Shown here: positions 52,547-63,091 of the stretch, piece by piece
Numbering within the stretch: the first letter of the stretch is position 1
Layout: each line of letters starts with the position of its first letter
DNA from: Favolaschia claudopus
Taxonomy: Eukaryota > Basidiomycota > Agaricomycetes > Agaricales > Mycenaceae
Assembly: GCA_037176885.1 (NCBI GenBank)
Contig: JAWWNJ010000080.1
Span: 806,001-870,000 of the forward strand
Length of the DNA: 64,000 nt
Reading direction: 5' to 3'
The notes under the pieces: model-generated
What the model was told of the DNA's origin: nothing
The model's database searches: none
The model's input: only the letters and a program-made list of their open reading frames with translations
Made by a program: the position numbers and the translations under genes

Positions 52547-54121
52547 TTAATAAACGCTTCCTTGGCCAATTTGACCGTGGTACAGGATGGTCCGACTGTG
52601 GGGCCGCAGCCAGGCTGACCGCGCCGCCACAGCCGGTTTGACCGCCGACGCGGCTGAGCTGACCGTAGTTGACGATCTTGTAAAAAGACGGAATCTATGG
52701 GCAGTTATAGGCAGTATAAACTTTATAGTATGATATTGTGTATTGTAGGAGCAAAATAAAGACGCCGACTGTGCTGTTTTCGCCTCGTCTACCGTCTTCC
52801 CCGCCATCCCACCCCCCGGCGCGATACAGAAAGGCCAGGTATGCGAGGAAGGGTTCCTGCAAGTCGTATTCACGCATATCTCCTTCACTCGCGCCGAACT
52901 CGCCGGGGCCGCAACGTAAGAGGTCGGGGCAGCGTAAATGGCAGGAGGAGCGGGAGTCGCAGTGTACGCGGTGAGACTAGACGAGCTGGAGCCAGGCATC
53001 GACTCTTTGAAATCGAGACGACCCTCGATGATGGTGGAAGTGAGTCCGTCGTTGGTGACGAAACCCTCGGCGAGAGTGGGGTAGCGTTTCTGCAAGGCTC
53101 TCAGCATACAGCAGACCACGAAGTGATCCATGTCGGGCATGCCCGAGGCCCAGATGGACTTGGCGAGCTCCCGGATGCGCCGGGTGGTCGCGGAGAAAGA
53201 AGCCTGGTCCTCGTAGTCGATGCTGAAGACTTCCTGCATCGCTCGTATCTGCCGACCAGGGCCGCTGTTCGTGTGCCTGAGACGCAGCGCGCGCCACGCA
53301 TCGGCCGCCGTGGGGTAGTGCATGAAATGGCCGTGCTCCGCCACGTCCGACACTTCGCGAAGGAAGCAACGAATGACGTGGTCGTTGTCGTTCCACGCGG
53401 CGTGAAGACGAGGGTGAGTGTCCGGCGCGGGGCAGGGGAAGAGCCCGGTGAGGTATTTGTCGGACGCGGCCTGCATACCCAATGTGTTCAAGATCCTCCG
53501 CTCGAAGTCCGCCCAGTTCCCGCGGCATAAGGAGAGCTTGTCCTCCTCAGCCCACCCAGAAGACGACAGGGTGATCACCTTGCAGTTGTGGTCGTTCTCG
53601 GGGACGTAGGAGAAGTGCTGGGGAACCGCAGCGGGAGGGGGAGGAGCAGGAGGAGCGGTCAGGTACGCTGGCGGAGAGGAAACAGAGCCCGGCACGGCAG
53701 GAGGGTGCTCGAAGTCGGCAGAAGGCCATGAGGCGAGAGATGTGGGGCGCCAAGACGGGTAGGATAGCATCTGCGTCGGCTGGGGAGGCATCGGCGCTGC
53801 CTGAGGCGGCGGCGGCGGCAGGCTCACAACATACTGTTGCTGCGGCTGCGGCGGCGGGCGAGCCTGAGGAACGTAAGGGCGCGGTGCCGGTGCCGGAGAT
53901 GGATGACGAGCGGGTGGCGCGTTGAAAGGAACAGTGGGTTGCACAGGCGTATCGGGTATGTGGGGCGTCGGCGAGTCAAAAACACCGTCGAAAGCCGAAG
54001 GATTCGCAAAAAGACCATTGTTCGCCATAGTGACAAGACGGGACGCGTTCAGGAACGGGTTGTTTGAGCTCATAGAGCCCATGGAAGGAAGGTTGCCCAA
54101 GTCGATGAGATTGCTTGTCAT
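52547..54121 (-). CDS. Ty1/Copia-type gag, pol missing
   Basis: The open frame spans 54289-52547; I prefer the start at 54121 (TSNLIDLGNLPSMGS) because the upstream part lies in LTR-like sequence. N-terminal half is Pro/Ala/Gln-rich. The core has NWADFERRILNTLG, LHAAWNDNDHVIRCFLREVS, AADAWRALRLRHTNSG and MDHFVVCCMLRALQKRYPTL, typical of Copia gag, followed near 52900 by CVNTTCRNPSSHTWPFC (Cys-X4-Cys-X5-His-X4-Cys) and APGGGMAGKT, a variant zinc knuckle. Gag packages element RNA into virus-like particles. After the knuckle there is no protease, integrase or RT; the frame runs into simple sequence. The element is therefore non-autonomous or deleted. An intact 500-codon frame suggests recent origin or retained function. 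Confidence 0.75.
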   Translation of the reverse strand: MTSNLIDLGNLPSMGSMSSNNPFLNASRLVTMANNGLFANPSAFDGVFDSPTPHIPDTPVQPTVPFNAPPARHPSPAPAPRPYVPQARPPPQPQQQYVVSLPPPPPQAAPMPPQPTQMLSYPSWRPTSLASWPSADFEHPPAVPGSVSSPPAYLTAPPAPPPPAAVPQHFSYVPENDHNCKVITLSSSGWAEEDKLSLCRGNWADFERRILNTLGMQAASDKYLTGLFPCPAPDTHPRLHAAWNDNDHVIRCFLREVSDVAEHGHFMHYPTAADAWRALRLRHTNSGPGRQIRAMQEVFSIDYEDQASFSATTRRIRELAKSIWASGMPDMDHFVVCCMLRALQKRYPTLAEGFVTNDGLTSTIIEGRLDFKESMPGSSSSSLTAYTATPAPPAIYAAPTSYVAAPASSARVKEICVNTTCRNPSSHTWPFCIAPGGGMAGKTVDEAKTAQSASLFCSYNTQYHTIKFILPITAHRFRLFTRSSTTVSSAASAVKPAVAARSAWLRPHSRTILYHGQIGQGSVY

Positions 54122-54763
54122 GATGGTACGTAGGGACTCGCCCAGCGCAGAAGTAAGGACAGACGTCGAAAACGTGAAGTAAAGTGACCGTCGAAGTCGT
54201 GGAAGCGCGTAGTTCACAGATATAGACCTATAAAGCCCATAACCTGTCAAGACTAGATCTATGAGACTACTGTGAGTACTAGCTCTCACTGCTCCCAGAA
54301 TGTGGAAAGACGGTATTATTCACCTATGAGACTACTGTGAGTACTAGCTACATGTGTATAAGTACCTCGCGTAGTGTAATAAGGATGAACGGCTTACCTC
54401 TCACTGCTCCCAGAATGTGGAAAGACGGTGAGAGGCGTGGTCACACGGTCACGACCTGTTATAGGTCGCGCCGTGTCACACTCTAAACTACAAGTCCGTG
54501 ACGCCAGATCCAACAGTCTTTGCATTGACGGTAGAGGAGGAAGCATGATAGAGTACAGATACCCTGAATTTTTTCGAAATCCGAAGGCACGCGCCGGCGC
54601 AGAGCGCGCCCCGAAGGGGGGCGTGCGGCGCGTGTCAAGGATTGAGAAAAAAGAGACTTAAACATTCGCCGCAAATCATTCACAGCACACTTCAAGTTCT
54701 CACATCTGCTCTCTTCAGATGGCCGTCTAGCATCAGAAAAAACCATAATTGATAATTTTCTGA
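54122..54763. repeat. LTR-like region with interleaved tandem repeat and GC hairpin
   Basis: Motif A (CTATGAGACTACTGTGAGTA) at 54259 and 54323 alternates with motif B (CTCTCACTGCTCCCAGAATG) at 54283 and 54398, i.e. A-B-A-B. A GC-rich imperfect hairpin is at 54585-54640 (GCACGCGCCG … CGGCGCGTGT). It lies just upstream of gag, so it may be the 5' LTR/leader. A second LTR could not be aligned. Confidence 0.5.
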
Positions 54764-54786
54764 GGGGGGGGGGGGGGGGGGGGGGG
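54764..54786 (+). repeat. Homopolymer G run of 23
   Basis: Counted directly. Long G runs can form quadruplexes and are also a common place for assembly error. Confidence 0.85.
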
Positions 54787-55416
54787 AATATGGTTCCGGG
54801 AGCTCAAATACACTTGGAAATAACTGTTGCCGTTGTTTCCACTCGAAATATCCCAGTCATCAAGGTTCACATCATTCTTTCCACCGGCACTCCATCCTAT
54901 TTGGGACAATCAACTTTGGCTGTACATATTTGATATCAGGGGCAACAGAGGATGAGATGCATGTGCCGGGTGCCCCTTTGCTGGGTTGTGTAACAAGTAT
55001 CTGCTAAAGGCCATAGGTATTTTTTTTTGGTTTCCCCACACCCTTGTATTGAAATATGATCGGGATTTCGGGTGAAGACCATTGAGTGGATAATTTATCC
55101 AGACAACTTGAACAGTGTTCAGTCTTTACTTAACTTTCTACCTTCAACGAAAACCTGAAGTATAGCATTACGGTTCTCCTTCAATCCGTAGCTAGAGATG
55201 GGCGGTAAACATTCGTATATTATCCGACTGAAACCCTCAAGCAGAGGAAGTTCACACACAGTTGTCATGAGTGGTGTGAAACAACTCTCTCTAAAACGTT
55301 TTCTCCGAAGATTGGGGCGGGGCTAGATTGAGAGGGCAGTATTTCCAAAGGAAATATTCCAGAACCTCATCTGTGGTCTACACCCCAAACATGTCAATTG
55401 ATTCAAGCTGCTGTCG
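54787..55416. other. No gene; 3' flank of the SET gene
   Basis: Includes the second copy (55135-55300) of the diverged repeat at 51985. Confidence 0.4.
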
Positions 55417-56797
55417 TCAGGTATAAAACCTAACCTGATCCATCATCATCGCAATGCGCCCGAACATTTTGCGGGTTTCCGCGTCGACTGGCGTCTTGAA
55501 TGGCAAATTTAGTAAATGATCCAGATGACAGTGCACCTTGCTACTGAAAAACACTGGGGTTCGAAAAAGATTGCTGTGACCCAGTCGTCCTGCAGAGCGA
55601 GAAGAACCTACCTTGATCTCGAACACTCCATGCGACCCGACGGCGCAGCTTGCCGACACACGGGTCACGCGAAGCATTATCAAATATAACAGTGCCGTCG
55701 TCCTTGAGCGATGCAATTCTCGACGGTTGACTTTCCAATGAACAGCTGCTCTTCGCGGTCTTTACTGCCTCAATGGACAGTCTGGCCTCCGCGTATCCTC
55801 CAGCTCCTTGCTCCTTGCAAGTCCCGCATAAACAATGCTGATTGCCGTCCCCGACTAAAGCGCTTGTTAGTCTCAAAGCACGGAATAGTGTGTCACTCAC
55901 GCACAGTAGTCTTCTCCGTAATAGACAGTAATTTCATCTCCTATTGCGATTGTCCGCAAGACTCTGACACAAATAGTTTTACCTTGGCGAAATAGTTCAC
56001 AATTATTCAAGCAATCGTGCTAGGGACCAGTCAACTAATTGGACACCAGTTCAAAGAAAATAGGACGCACATTGACAAAGCGAGCGGGGCCTAGAACAAG
56101 GTAACTCTTATTATTGTGTTGGGAGTTCATGATACTGAAGTCCCTGGCAACTTCCCCGAGCTTTTCTCTCCCAAGCTGATCGATCTCATTGGGGGGTGAG
56201 GCAAGCCATAGAGCCTTCGAGCCCCGGAATCACGGTCCCAGGAGAAAGCGAATTTCGGGGCTATCACGCCAAGTTCGGGCAACCCTGTGTATCCCGAGTA
56301 TGCGGGGGTTTCAACCACCGTAACGGAGCTTGAAGGGTGGAGGAGACAAAGGTAACGAGATGTATGCCTTCAAAAGAAATCAACAAGTAGAGTCAAGTCA
56401 GAGAGGAATCATAAAGACGTACACGGCAAACACAGCAACCTGTTGCTTTGTGTAGCCCAGGACATGAGATCGGATGGAGGGTAAACTGGAAAGCCCGTTG
56501 CAAACGACGAACAATCCTCGAGATTCAGAACATACGACAGGAAATCGACCTCCAGCTGATCCCGACTGGCAGCGGGTTGCTGTGAAGCGAGAGCTGATTA
56601 AATCCTCGTAAGGTGGTAACCGCGGCCAACAGACACGAGAATACTTTTGCGATTACCCTTTCCAGTTCTTTCGTCGGCACCCGGGGCAGGCGTGTCATGC
56701 TGTTCATTTTGCGGACGGACAATCCACTGAGCTTTTCAATAAAAAGATGAGAGATGAAATCGTCATCCCGGGATAGAACCCCAGCGCTAGTCGGCAT
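55417..56797 (-). CDS. set9: Set9/Suv4-20-like histone H4-K20 methyltransferase
   Basis: Minus strand, several exons. The start at 56797 gives PTSAGVLSRDDDFISHLFIE then KLPRVPTKELERVIAK-like sequence, the Set9 N-terminus. Further blocks: CNGLSSLPSIRSHVLGYTKQ, an intron, HTSRYLCLLHPSSS, DFSIMNSQHNNKSYLVLGPA ending RFVN at 56071. Intron to 56020, then exon 56019-55905 HDCLNNCELFRQG and RTIAIGDEITVYYGEDY; intron 55855-55904; exon 55854-55612 FGDGNQHCLCGTCKEQGAGG; intron 55554-55611; last exon 55553-55417. The GPARFVNHDC, GDEITVYYGEDYFG and CxCxxC post-SET motifs are all intact. Such enzymes methylate H4 lysine 20 in chromatin. I see no stop or frameshift in the SET core; exact splice sites between 56640 and 56150 are not all fixed. 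Confidence 0.82.
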
Positions 56798-56920
56798 TGC
56801 CGTGCTCCGAAAGCAGGGCATCAGGGGGCGTGCGCAGTGCGGACAAGGAGGGAGCAAAGTCACGAGATGCGAACACGTCTGTGGGGGCGTGCGAAAAAGT
56901 CAGTCCACCAGGGACATTAA

Positions 56921-57511
56921 ACCTGCGCCGGGAACTTTTGTCACATGTGACATCACCGTTCCCATACTCGCAGCCTCTTCTGCAAGTGCGTACTTAGTGT
57001 GGTGCTCTTCGCTGGGGCAAACCGGTTTTCCTGAAACAGAACCTTTGTTTCCGTGTAGGTTTTTTTTTTTTTTTCCTCCAGCTTTTTCCCTGTTTAAAGT
57101 GAACTCCCAGCCGAATTGACATCCTCGTCAATTTTTGCGGCGCACCACTGCGTGGAGCTGCCGCTTGACGAGAATGGCAATTTGACTGTGAATTCACTTG
57201 AAACAGATCAAAAGCTTCCGATTCCCTCCGTACAGTTTTCGGTCTTGAATGAATTTTTCATGTTAAATACATGTTGAACTTAGATTTCGGGCGCCGGCCC
57301 GGACGGCTGGGGTTTTCCACCCCAGACCCCGACCGCTGCGCGGGGCTTCCCGCTCGCCGCGGAGGCCCACTGCGTGGTGCCAGCGCTTGCCGCGAGGCCT
57401 TTCCGGCCCTTCTCTGATACAGGCAAGACGATCCATCAAAGGGCCGGGGCGTGGGAACCGCCGGGAAACTGGTGACAGCGTCACATTTGTGACAAAGTTC
57501 CCGGCGCGAGT
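56921..57511. mobile_element. TTAA-flanked element (piggyBac-like)
   Basis: Ends ACCTGCGCCGGGAACTTT and inverse of ACTCGCGCCGGGAACTTT, then GTCACA and TGTGAC on both sides. Exactly bordered by TTAA at 56917-56920 and 57512-57515. The right third is very GC-rich (57285-57400) with repeated GCCACTGCGTGG-like words; a T16 run is at 57058. No transposase. Confidence 0.72.
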
Positions 57512-57515
57512 TTAA

Positions 57516-57986
57516 AATCCGTCTATGGGTGTTTTAGAGAGCAGTATGGGGCCAGACGAGTTTTTCAGAATATTATGAATTAATTTAATTTTATGTCACA
57601 CTTCTACTCTACGGCAAGAATTTCCGGAACTGCTGTATCTACTATTAGAAATGTTTAGAAACAATCTCGTGGTACTCACTCGTTTCGGCGGGGTGGATGC
57701 CAATGGCTGTATACTTGTTGCCGGTGGGGTCTGATTCGCATTTGCGACTGGGTGGCTGGGGTGGCTGGAGCACCGATAACCTCACCATCGTCAAGTACCT
57801 CATTTCTTACGCCGATGAGCCCTCTGAACGTCGCGAGGACTATCTCAATCCTGATCGACCTCCAACAGTCATGTGCTACGCATGTGGTAGAACATGTCAT
57901 TGCATTTAGTTTTCTTATTGATCCTCGGTTCACGCGCAACCTGAATTCAATAGAATGTAAAGACTTATATTGAAAATGAAATGTAT
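57516..57986. other. No recognised gene
   Basis: Frames 57676-57939 (-) and 57697-57909 (+) lack known motifs. Confidence 0.35.
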
Positions 57987-58841
57987 CTAATCGTCATCCT
58001 CGCTGTCTCCCTCCTCCTCCGTGCCAATGCTCAATCCTTTGACTTCCCGATAGCGCGCAGCTATTTTACGATCTTGGGTCAATACATACAGATTTGAGCC
58101 TTTGCGATAAGTCAATTGTTCGGGGGTGAGTGCTTGAAGAGCAGTGGCGGCAACACGCCCTGCCGTTCTTGAGCGAGTCTTTTGAGGAGCGGGGTATATT
58201 TCATTCGCTGCCGCTTGTCGTCCTTGGTTGTAACGGAGTAGTTGGCCCAGAATTCTTCGACGGTCGAATACGATTTGATAGCTGCAACAAGCATCCGTTA
58301 GAGTGATAAGTAAAGAAGACGCAGGTGATTAGCAAGAAACACACCTTCCATTCGCACCAGATTTTCTTATATAGGAACCTTTCCAATATGCGTACACGCG
58401 TCGCCAGTACTTGATAGCAATGGGGATGCCCTTGATTACGAGCGGAGACGTCCCCTGCCAGCCGGGTGAGCTGTCATCCCATTCCAACACCAGGTAGTCA
58501 ATGCCGCGATGGGCGTAGCTAACGGCGGGTGGATCTGGTATATCGGCCTCACGAAAGACAAGGACCTTCCCCCCGGCGAGAACCAAGGTGCGGGTCGGAA
58601 CAACATCGTTGGTCGCAGAGTCTGAGGCAGTGGAGGGAGCGGTAGAGATGGTGGATGGTAGCAAAGATGGAGGGGGAGAGAGCGACGGCGACGACATATG
58701 TTAGTCGACAACCTGATCTGCTGTGGTTGCGGAGGTCGGTGGTGTCGAAACGAGATGCAGAGGCAGAGATCCCTAGTTTGGATTAGTTGTCGAAATGAAT
58801 AACGAAAGTATCACTCACCAGAGGTATGGCATGGTCACATC

Positions 58842-59479
58842 TAGGCTCGTGACCAGCCTACCTACGAGTTGCAACGATTTTAGGCGCGCTCAATTCTTAG
58901 CTCGTCAGCTCGTCTCGTCCGTAAAATATCGATTTCTTGATGAGGGGATCAAAATTTGATGGGAAGTGGAGAGAAATGCGGAGTGGGATTAGCAGCTCAT
59001 CAGCTCATCATGCAATTAAATAGTTTCTGGGACGAGACGAGCCGACGAGCTGAGAATTGAGCGCCCCTTTTTACATTTGGGTGTGGTCGTTGTCGTAGGT
59101 AGGCTGGTACTTCTCGGGCGCCGCCAAAGGGCGGGGCCGGAGTTTGAAATATCTTGATAGGAGTCGTATTCCACTCCTTCTCTGGCAATAAATTCGCATT
59201 TAACTCATCTCGATGCCAGGGATGCGTTTCTATACTAATATTCTATATTCCTAGGTACACTTGTGAATATTCCTGGTGGCAAGCAAGATAGAAAATGTTG
59301 AGTGCAGTCTGCCTGAGTCACAAAAGGTCACAAGGTGCCGGTCACTCGGCACCACTCAAAAATTCAAACTCCGGCCCCGCCCTCTGGCGGCACCCGAGAA
59401 GTACCAGCCTGCCTACGGCAACGACCACAACCAATTATAAAAATCGTTGCAAATCGTAGGCAGGCTGGTTACGAGCCTA
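58842..59479. mobile_element. Foldback element (c), 638 bp
   Basis: Ends TAGGCTCGTGACCAGCCTAC and inverse of TAGGCTCGTAACCAGCCTGC. Arms share GTTGCAACGATTTT or close variants, GTAGGCTGGTACTTCTCGGG, AAAGGGCGGGGCCGGAGTTT. Target duplication ATGGTCATC at 59480-59488; the left copy (58831-58841) reads ATGGTCACATC, i.e. with a 2-bp CA gain. Removing the element restores a continuous coding frame (HLHDDHAIPL). The left arm carries a nested MITE. Confidence 0.88.
58882..59068. mobile_element. 187-bp MITE nested in foldback element (c)
   Basis: Ends AGGCGCGCTCAATTCT and inverse of AGGGGCGCTCAATTCT, with about 39-bp arms differing at three positions (both continue AGCTCGTC … GCTCGTCTCGTCC). TTTT lies at both borders (58878-58881, 59069-59072). 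The opposite arm of the host element, which lacks it, shows the empty site. Confidence 0.82.
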
Positions 59480-59880
59480 ATGGTCATCATGAAGGTGGAC
59501 CTCGGCCGCAGGCTGCTCTGCTACGGCTGATGCAATTTTGCGCGCGTAGAGGGAATCACCGGAATTGAGAGCCTCGAGGTCGAAAGGATACGTTTCAACG
59601 ATCTTCTTGGCCTTCGAACAACTTAGCTCTGGAAACATACGTATTAGACAGAGAAAAAACATACCCAGGGTAGGATTTAGCCTTCTGATGTGCAGTCCGC
59701 AGGTCCTTTGAGCGCTCCGTGGCAGGGACTTGCGGCACACGTATGCTCTTGACACCACTGAAGAGCGCCTCGCGCCGTGTCGTTGAAGCTTTGGGCTTGC
59801 CTTTGCGTTCCTCGGGAGGCTTTCGAGCGCCTTTGCGAGCATTTGTAGCACCCGGAATGATTCTACAGTCGTCACTGCCT

Positions 59881-60168
59881 TAAGGCATACTTGCCAAAAG
59901 GCATACTCCCCAGTAGGGCATACTTTTTCGGCCGCACCAACTTCGTTTGCAGTGAATCAGGGGGCATAAGGCATAACTCTCCCATATGGCATAATGCATG
60001 CCACCTTTTTACCCTGAATATACATTTTTACGGAGTATGTCAGCATATCTCACGCCCGATACAGTAATTTCCCACGAAACACGTGATTTTGGGCTGCCGT
60101 TATCTCTGTCCAGGGGCATACTCTGCGAAAAGGCATACCCTGAGGCCTCTCCCGAGACCTATGCCTTA
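59881..60168. repeat. AAGGCATAC-rich inverted element
   Basis: Left end TAAGGCATACTTGCC followed by two more GGCATACT words; right end inverted is TAAGGCATAGG followed by AGGGTATGCCTTTT. GGCATA or TATGCC occurs ten or so times in under 300 bp. It abuts the truncated 5' end of the gene at 59867. Duplication not clear. Confidence 0.5.
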
Positions 60169-60617
60169 TATCGCCGCACGCAAATTGAATGGAATAATCC
60201 CAAGTTGCCTTCGGCATCAGAAAATCGCCTTTCTCTGACTGTCACTCAGATCATACAGGAACCATTCGACCTCCACAGACAGCTTCGTCGCAGTCCGTCG
60301 CGGGCAGCAGACTTTGTGGATTAAAACATATATGGTACAATATTACGGGAATGCTTTGCATTACGTTTGAATGGGTGTTTGTAACTAAATTGCACAGAAC
60401 GCGAGAGGAAGGCACTTGGATTAAATTGATCTGAAATTAGAACGTGTTCACATATTGAGGGTCAGATATCGACAACGGTGGTGATTCTGGATGCACACGA
60501 GCCAGAAGCGACTGGTAGTTATCCCTAAGAGTAATGTTCAAGAGCTAAAAAGATACAAGTCGAGTCAATGAACGCACCGAGACTCTGCTAGTTGTCCTTG
60601 CAAAATATTTCTTTCCA
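60169..60617. other. No recognised gene
   Basis: The plus frame at 60170-60324 (RRTQIEWNNPKLPSASENRL on) looks protein-like but is unassigned. Confidence 0.3.
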
Positions 60618-61658
60618 TCATGAGGGCAATATAGGCCTGATTACCACCCTGTAGACGGCCGCAATGCTAGTGTATTGTAAGGTGCAGCGCCGGCATTTGA
60701 GTGAATGACAAAGTACTTGGAGGAGTAACGGCGAGTTTCCAGGTGTAGATTTCAGTGTGGAAGGTGTAGTCGGCAATCCTGGGTGTGCAGAAAGTGTCAT
60801 ATCGTCCATAGTTTGCGTCCAAGTACTCGAGTTTGCAGATAGACTCTCAGGGAATTCCAAAGCTGTAGACAGCGATTGTTGAGACGGTGAGAGCGCTAGC
60901 TGAGAGAAGTCCTCTGAGACTTGTAGATTGGGAAACATCGTTATAACATGCAAGAAACGGGCGACGCCACTGAATCGGCGCCGAGAGAAAGCAAACATCG
61001 AAGCTTGAGAAGCCGCTAGATGGAGCTCCAACGAAAGACGACTATTTTTAACATGTTTTCCCCAGTTTCCGTGGATTCGAAGCAGCATCGCGTCTGGACT
61101 TGCGTCTACCAGTGGGAGGCGCTGACCCAGAAAACATATGTGAGATTGAGCGCTGCCAGGTCGATGATGGTAGGAAAGCAAGAAAGAGTTTTTGTACTTC
61201 AGCGTCAGAGTAACAGCTGTGCATAAGCTGCCCTCATGAGCCACCCCCTCCTCCTTTCGCATATCTTCCCGCTTCCGGTGAGGGAATATCCTTGATCCGA
61301 GATCGTACCGGGCGTCAACGAATAATCTGACGGTCCGCAGACGAGCAAGGTACTTAGGTCGACGTACTCGTCGGATTTGTAGGAGATGAAGGGAAGGAGA
61401 TGGTCTTTGGGGTGTGTGCGGGGAATGGCCGCCCAGACCGACGCGGCTGGGGCCGGAAGCGATCTTTCGTCTCCGGCGCTCCGCGTGGGCTGCAGGCACG
61501 GCCAAACCGTACGCAAAGGACACCGAGGGTCGGAATGAGACCCAGAGCGACCCAATGGAGCGAAGCTCTAAGAGTCGAAGACTCGCGCGAGGGCGAGGAA
61601 CGGAACGAGGTCCCCAAAAGAGCTGAGGGATGGAAAAACAGAGATGGATCAGCGTCAA
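60618..61658 (-). other. Long open frame, doubtful coding
   Basis: A 346-codon minus frame is uninterrupted. Its C-terminal third (MFPNLQVSEDFSQLALSPSQ, DMTLSAHPGLPTTPSTLKST) is protein-like, while the rest is Arg/Pro-rich with no motif. A second minus frame at 61205-61555 is also long (SYKSDEYVDLSTLLVCGPSD). Either a spliced gene using both frames or chance; I cannot choose. Confidence 0.25.
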
Positions 61659-63091
61659 ACGATGCGTGATACTGGTAGGGTCAGTAGACGAGGGGAATGA
61701 ATGCTATGCCGTCCCTGTTAGATATGAATGCGTCAATACCGGCGAACAAAATCTTGACAACAATTCGGTTATTGTTCGGTTACTATGTACAAGGCAGCCG
61801 CCAGCGATGCAGATGTTGAAGGGAGAGGCGGATGAATGCAAGAAGTAGATGGGAGGAAGCTGTATCTTCGGCAGGCTGAGAGGCCCTATAGAGTATCTAC
61901 TGAGGCAACTGGGAGATCTAGCCGACAATGAGCAATGATTGATCCCCGGAAACGATAGAATGCGAAGTGATCGAAAGAGGAGGACATAGATGTTGGTCAG
62001 CAAGTTAAGCCAGGTCGGAAAGGACCAAGTGGACCAGAGGGAATGTGATGTACATGAATGAGTGCATCGCGGACTGAGATCAGCATTGCAGATGGGAGGA
62101 TCATTCTTGTGAGAAGGCTCGGCTTCGAAATGTTTGAACCTGACTTCCACGTAAGGCCAAGATCTAGAAATGCCTTGACGGTTGCGATCGAAGCTCTCGA
62201 AAACAAAAGCATCGACATAGCGGGCAAATTTTACCGCGAGCTGCCCTGGTAATAGGCTTGAGGCAGAGGAAATGTGAGGAGGATGTATGATATTGTCGGA
62301 GTCGGGAAGCATATGTTAAATGAACGAGGCAGCGTGCCGCGGGACCAATCCGTTGTTGCGAAAGTATAAACCGAAGTCACGAACTGGTGAGCGCAGCCTA
62401 TGAGCGACGATTGCAGACCCTTAGCCTGAAGGATTAATAGGATATGAAGAGGTCAGTCAGCATCGTTATTAGGTGATGCCGGGAGGCGATGAAGTCAAGC
62501 AGAAACCGATGTTTCGCGACCAGATGCTAGCCAAAATAGGTGTAGATAGGCTTGAAGCCGAGTGGGTGTGTAATTGCGGGAGGTCAGAGGAGGAGACAGA
62601 TCTCCATAATGAAAGATTGGTCCCGAGGGAAGAAGGAGATCGAACAACGATGATCGCCTGTTGCTAGCAGTAAATGCCGGGTTCTCGAGGCAATGAGAGC
62701 GATGTTCATGCCCCGGGAAAGCATGTTCTGCAATGAAGATAGAGAATGAAAAGAGGACATCATGAGAACAGAGTGAAAGGGACGTCTCGGATATTACAAT
62801 TTTGAACCAAGCGCGAAGGTCAACCGACACAAAATTGGATGGTGCGAACATGTCGGCTATGAGCATGTTAACACTGGCTACATCGCAAAGTCGAACGTTG
62901 CGGAGTGTAGACCACAGCGGCATGAAAGTCAGGACTCGTGGTATGAGGCCAATAGTGCCGCCGGAGGTGAGTCTGTCCCACTCGCTATTTACAAGAAAGC
63001 GGAGGTGCAGACAATGAAAAGGTCCAGAATCGTGAAGCAATCCGCCTCGACGTAACAGCTGCATCAACCCGCTGACGGTCCGCAAGAAACA
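61659..63091. other. No recognised gene; purine-rich plus strand
   Basis: Plus strand is strongly A/G-rich, so minus frames look hydrophobic and plus frames charged. No motif is recognised in either. Confidence 0.3.

Larger units (their letters stand above)
57987..59867 (-). pseudogene. Uncharacterised gene split by a foldback element
   Basis: Right part (59867-59480): ATNARKGARKPPEERKGKPK, SIRVPQVPATERSKDLRTAH, KSYPGYVFSLSNTYVSRAKL, then one shift near 59605 and KKIVETYPFDLEALNSGDSL, HLHDD. After the 638-bp insertion the frame resumes AIPL, an intron of about 46 bp (58764-58815), and a Pro/Ser/Thr stretch ending VVD stop at about 58708; the next ATG (58697) starts SSPSLSPPPSLLPSTI, LVLAGGKVLVFREADIPDPP, YLVLEWDDSSPGWQGTSPLV, GIPIAIKYWRRVYAYWKGSY. 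An intron (58282-58342) follows, then IKSYSTVEEFWANYSVTTKD, a one-base shift near 58145, and QALTPEQLTYRKGSNLYVLT with an acidic end and stop at 57987. Whether this was one gene or two adjacent genes is open. No function known. Confidence 0.5.

Noticed and set aside
60618..61658. 346-residue protein-coding gene
   Set aside because: Length alone is weak here: composition is Arg/Pro-rich, no motif, and competing long frames exist on both strands.
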